The position numbers and the translations under genes were made by a program. DNA of 7,908 nt from an uncultured Actinomyces sp. (GTDB lineage: Bacteria > Actinomycetota > Actinomycetes > Actinomycetales > Actinomycetaceae): the NCBI GenBank assembly GCA_902773415.1, contig CACYEE010000038.1, positions 1 to 7,908 of the forward strand, written 5' to 3'. Position 1 is the first letter of the stretch. Each line of letters begins with the position of its first letter. Below the pieces are notes generated by a model. It was not told the DNA's origin and searched no databases. It saw nothing but the letters and a program-made list of their open reading frames with translations. Shown here in pieces: positions 6,415 through 7,908 of the stretch.

Positions 6415-7314
6415 ATGCTTGCTCAACGCGCACCGCTTGGAACACTCGTCCCCGGCCGCCCCACGGCGAAGCGGACGGTTCCGGAGAACATCGAACGCCC
6501 CGAATACTGCTTCCACGACGGCCCTGAAAGGGTCGTGCATGGCGACGTCAAGGACGCCGAGACGATCGAGAAGATCCGAATCGCCGGGCGCATTGCCGCC
6601 GATGCCCTGTACGAGGCGGGCAGTGCCGTCGCTCCCGGCGTCACGACGGACGAGCTCGACCGCATCGCCCACGAATACATGTGCGACCACGGCGCCTATC
6701 CGTCCTGTCTCGGCTACATGGGTTTCCCGAAATCCATCTGCACCTCGATCAACGAGGTCATTTGCCACGGGATTCCCGACACGACCGTGCTTGAGGAGGG
6801 CGACATCGTCAATCTCGACGTGACGGCCTACATCGGCGGCGTCCACGGCGACACGTGCGCGATGTTCGCCGTCGGCGAGATCGACGAGGAGTCCCGCCTG
6901 CTCAACGAACGTACCGCGACTGCAATGCTGCGCGGCGTCAGGGCAGTCAAGCCGGGCCGCCAGATCAACGTGATCGGCAAGGTGGTTTCCGCCTACGCGA
7001 GGCGCTTCGACTATGGCGTCGTCGAGGATTTCACCGGTCACGGCGTCGGCGAGGCCTTCCATTCGGGCCTTGTCGTCCCCCATTACGACGCCGCCCCGCG
7101 CTTCGACGCCGTCATGGAGCCCGGCATGGTGTTCACGATCGAACCGATGCTGACGCTCGGCGGCATCGCATGGGAGCAGTGGGACGACGATTGGACGGTT
7201 GTGACCGCGGATCGCGGACGAACCGCCCAATGGGAGCATACGATTGTGGTGACAGACGACGGCGCCGAGATTCTGACCCTTCCTTCGGATCCGGACCTCG
7301 CGCCCCGGCTGTAG
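6415..7314 (+). CDS. map: Type I methionine aminopeptidase, MapB-like with N-terminal extension
   Basis: Removes the initiator methionine from new proteins whose second residue is small; cytoplasmic, two metal ions. The protein is 299 residues. All five metal ligands are present: D135 (in NLD), D146 (in HGD), H209 (in TGHG), E243 (in IEP) and E274 (in QWEHT). The substrate-side H118 is in CHGIP. The N-terminal 40 residues (PLGTLVPGRP, then TVPENIERPEY) form the proline-containing extension known from mycobacterial MapB and related MetAP1c enzymes, so the start at 6415 is supported. The frame is open upstream to 5941, but that part is antisense to tcdA and is not coding. No Shine-Dalgarno sequence is seen; see the promoter at 6378-6407. 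It is divergent from tcdA, and ppgK follows 63 bases downstream. Confidence 0.96.
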   Translation: MLAQRAPLGTLVPGRPTAKRTVPENIERPEYCFHDGPERVVHGDVKDAETIEKIRIAGRIAADALYEAGSAVAPGVTTDELDRIAHEYMCDHGAYPSCLGYMGFPKSICTSINEVICHGIPDTTVLEEGDIVNLDVTAYIGGVHGDTCAMFAVGEIDEESRLLNERTATAMLRGVRAVKPGRQINVIGKVVSAYARRFDYGVVEDFTGHGVGEAFHSGLVVPHYDAAPRFDAVMEPGMVFTIEPMLTLGGIAWEQWDDDWTVVTADRGRTAQWEHTIVVTDDGAEILTLPSDPDLAPRL

Positions 7315-7324
7315 GCCTCGAATC

Positions 7325-7348
7325 GCGGGCCGCGACGGCGCGGTCCGC
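7325..7348 (+). other. Strong 10-bp stem-loop between map and ppgK
   Basis: Bases 7325-7334 pair with 7339-7348 over 10 bp with a single G-U wobble and a four-base loop (ACGG), 10 bases after the map stop codon. No T-run follows, so it is not a standard intrinsic terminator. It lies only 13 bases before the ppgK ribosome binding site, leaving no room for a promoter in between. It may be a GC-only terminator, a barrier to 3' decay of map RNA, or a leader structure of ppgK. Confidence 0.55.
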
Positions 7349-7361
7349 AACACGCGACATC

Positions 7362-7368
7362 AAAGGAG
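7362..7368 (+). promoter_or_regulatory. Ribosome binding site of ppgK
   Basis: AAAGGAG followed nine bases later by ATG at 7378. It fixes the ppgK start just upstream of the family's N-terminal glycine-rich motif. Confidence 0.75.
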
Positions 7369-7377
7369 ACAACGCAT

Positions 7378-7908
<531 letters not shown>

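Noticed and set aside
6255..6416. Upstream extension of tcdA by 54 residues.
   Set aside because: It would run through the divergent promoter region and reach the map start codon. The added residues are Arg/Pro-rich and unlike TcdA N-termini.

Overview
The window is ordinary chromosomal sequence from a high-GC Gram-positive bacterium, an actinomycete. The gene set points there: a GlnE next to a short GlnA2-like glutamine synthetase, a MapB-type methionine aminopeptidase, and a polyphosphate glucokinase, all of which resemble actinobacterial proteins as I remember them. Codons end strongly in G or C, and several genes have AAGGAGG-type ribosome binding sites. I cannot fix the genus. The panB / glnA2 / glnE grouping recalls the mycobacterial chromosome, and the overall layout would also fit Actinomycetaceae or a relative.

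Layout. Bases 1-6254 hold five genes on the minus strand. In transcription order (right to left) they are tcdA (tRNA t6A dehydratase), a TatD-family metal hydrolase overlapping it by 4 bases, panB (first step of pantothenate synthesis), glnA (class I glutamine synthetase, short alpha type), and glnE (glutamine synthetase adenylyltransferase/deadenylase, cut by the left edge inside its second catalytic domain). Bases 6255-6414 are a divergent promoter region. To its right, on the plus strand, are map (methionine aminopeptidase) and the first 177 codons of ppgK (cut by the right edge).

How the genes relate. glnA and glnE form a nitrogen-assimilation pair, but this GlnA appears to lack the tyrosine that GlnE modifies, so GlnE's target is probably another synthetase elsewhere in the genome. 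tcdA and the TatD gene look translationally coupled. panB has a leader of its own and may be its own promoter unit. map probably gives a leaderless transcript. ppgK follows map after a strong stem-loop.

I found no mobile element, CRISPR array, RNA gene or unknown multi-gene system. No gap without a gene is longer than about 160 bases. The points worth a second look are small: promoter and leader structure, the missing adenylylation tyrosine, the 10-bp hairpin before ppgK, and a few motif deviations.
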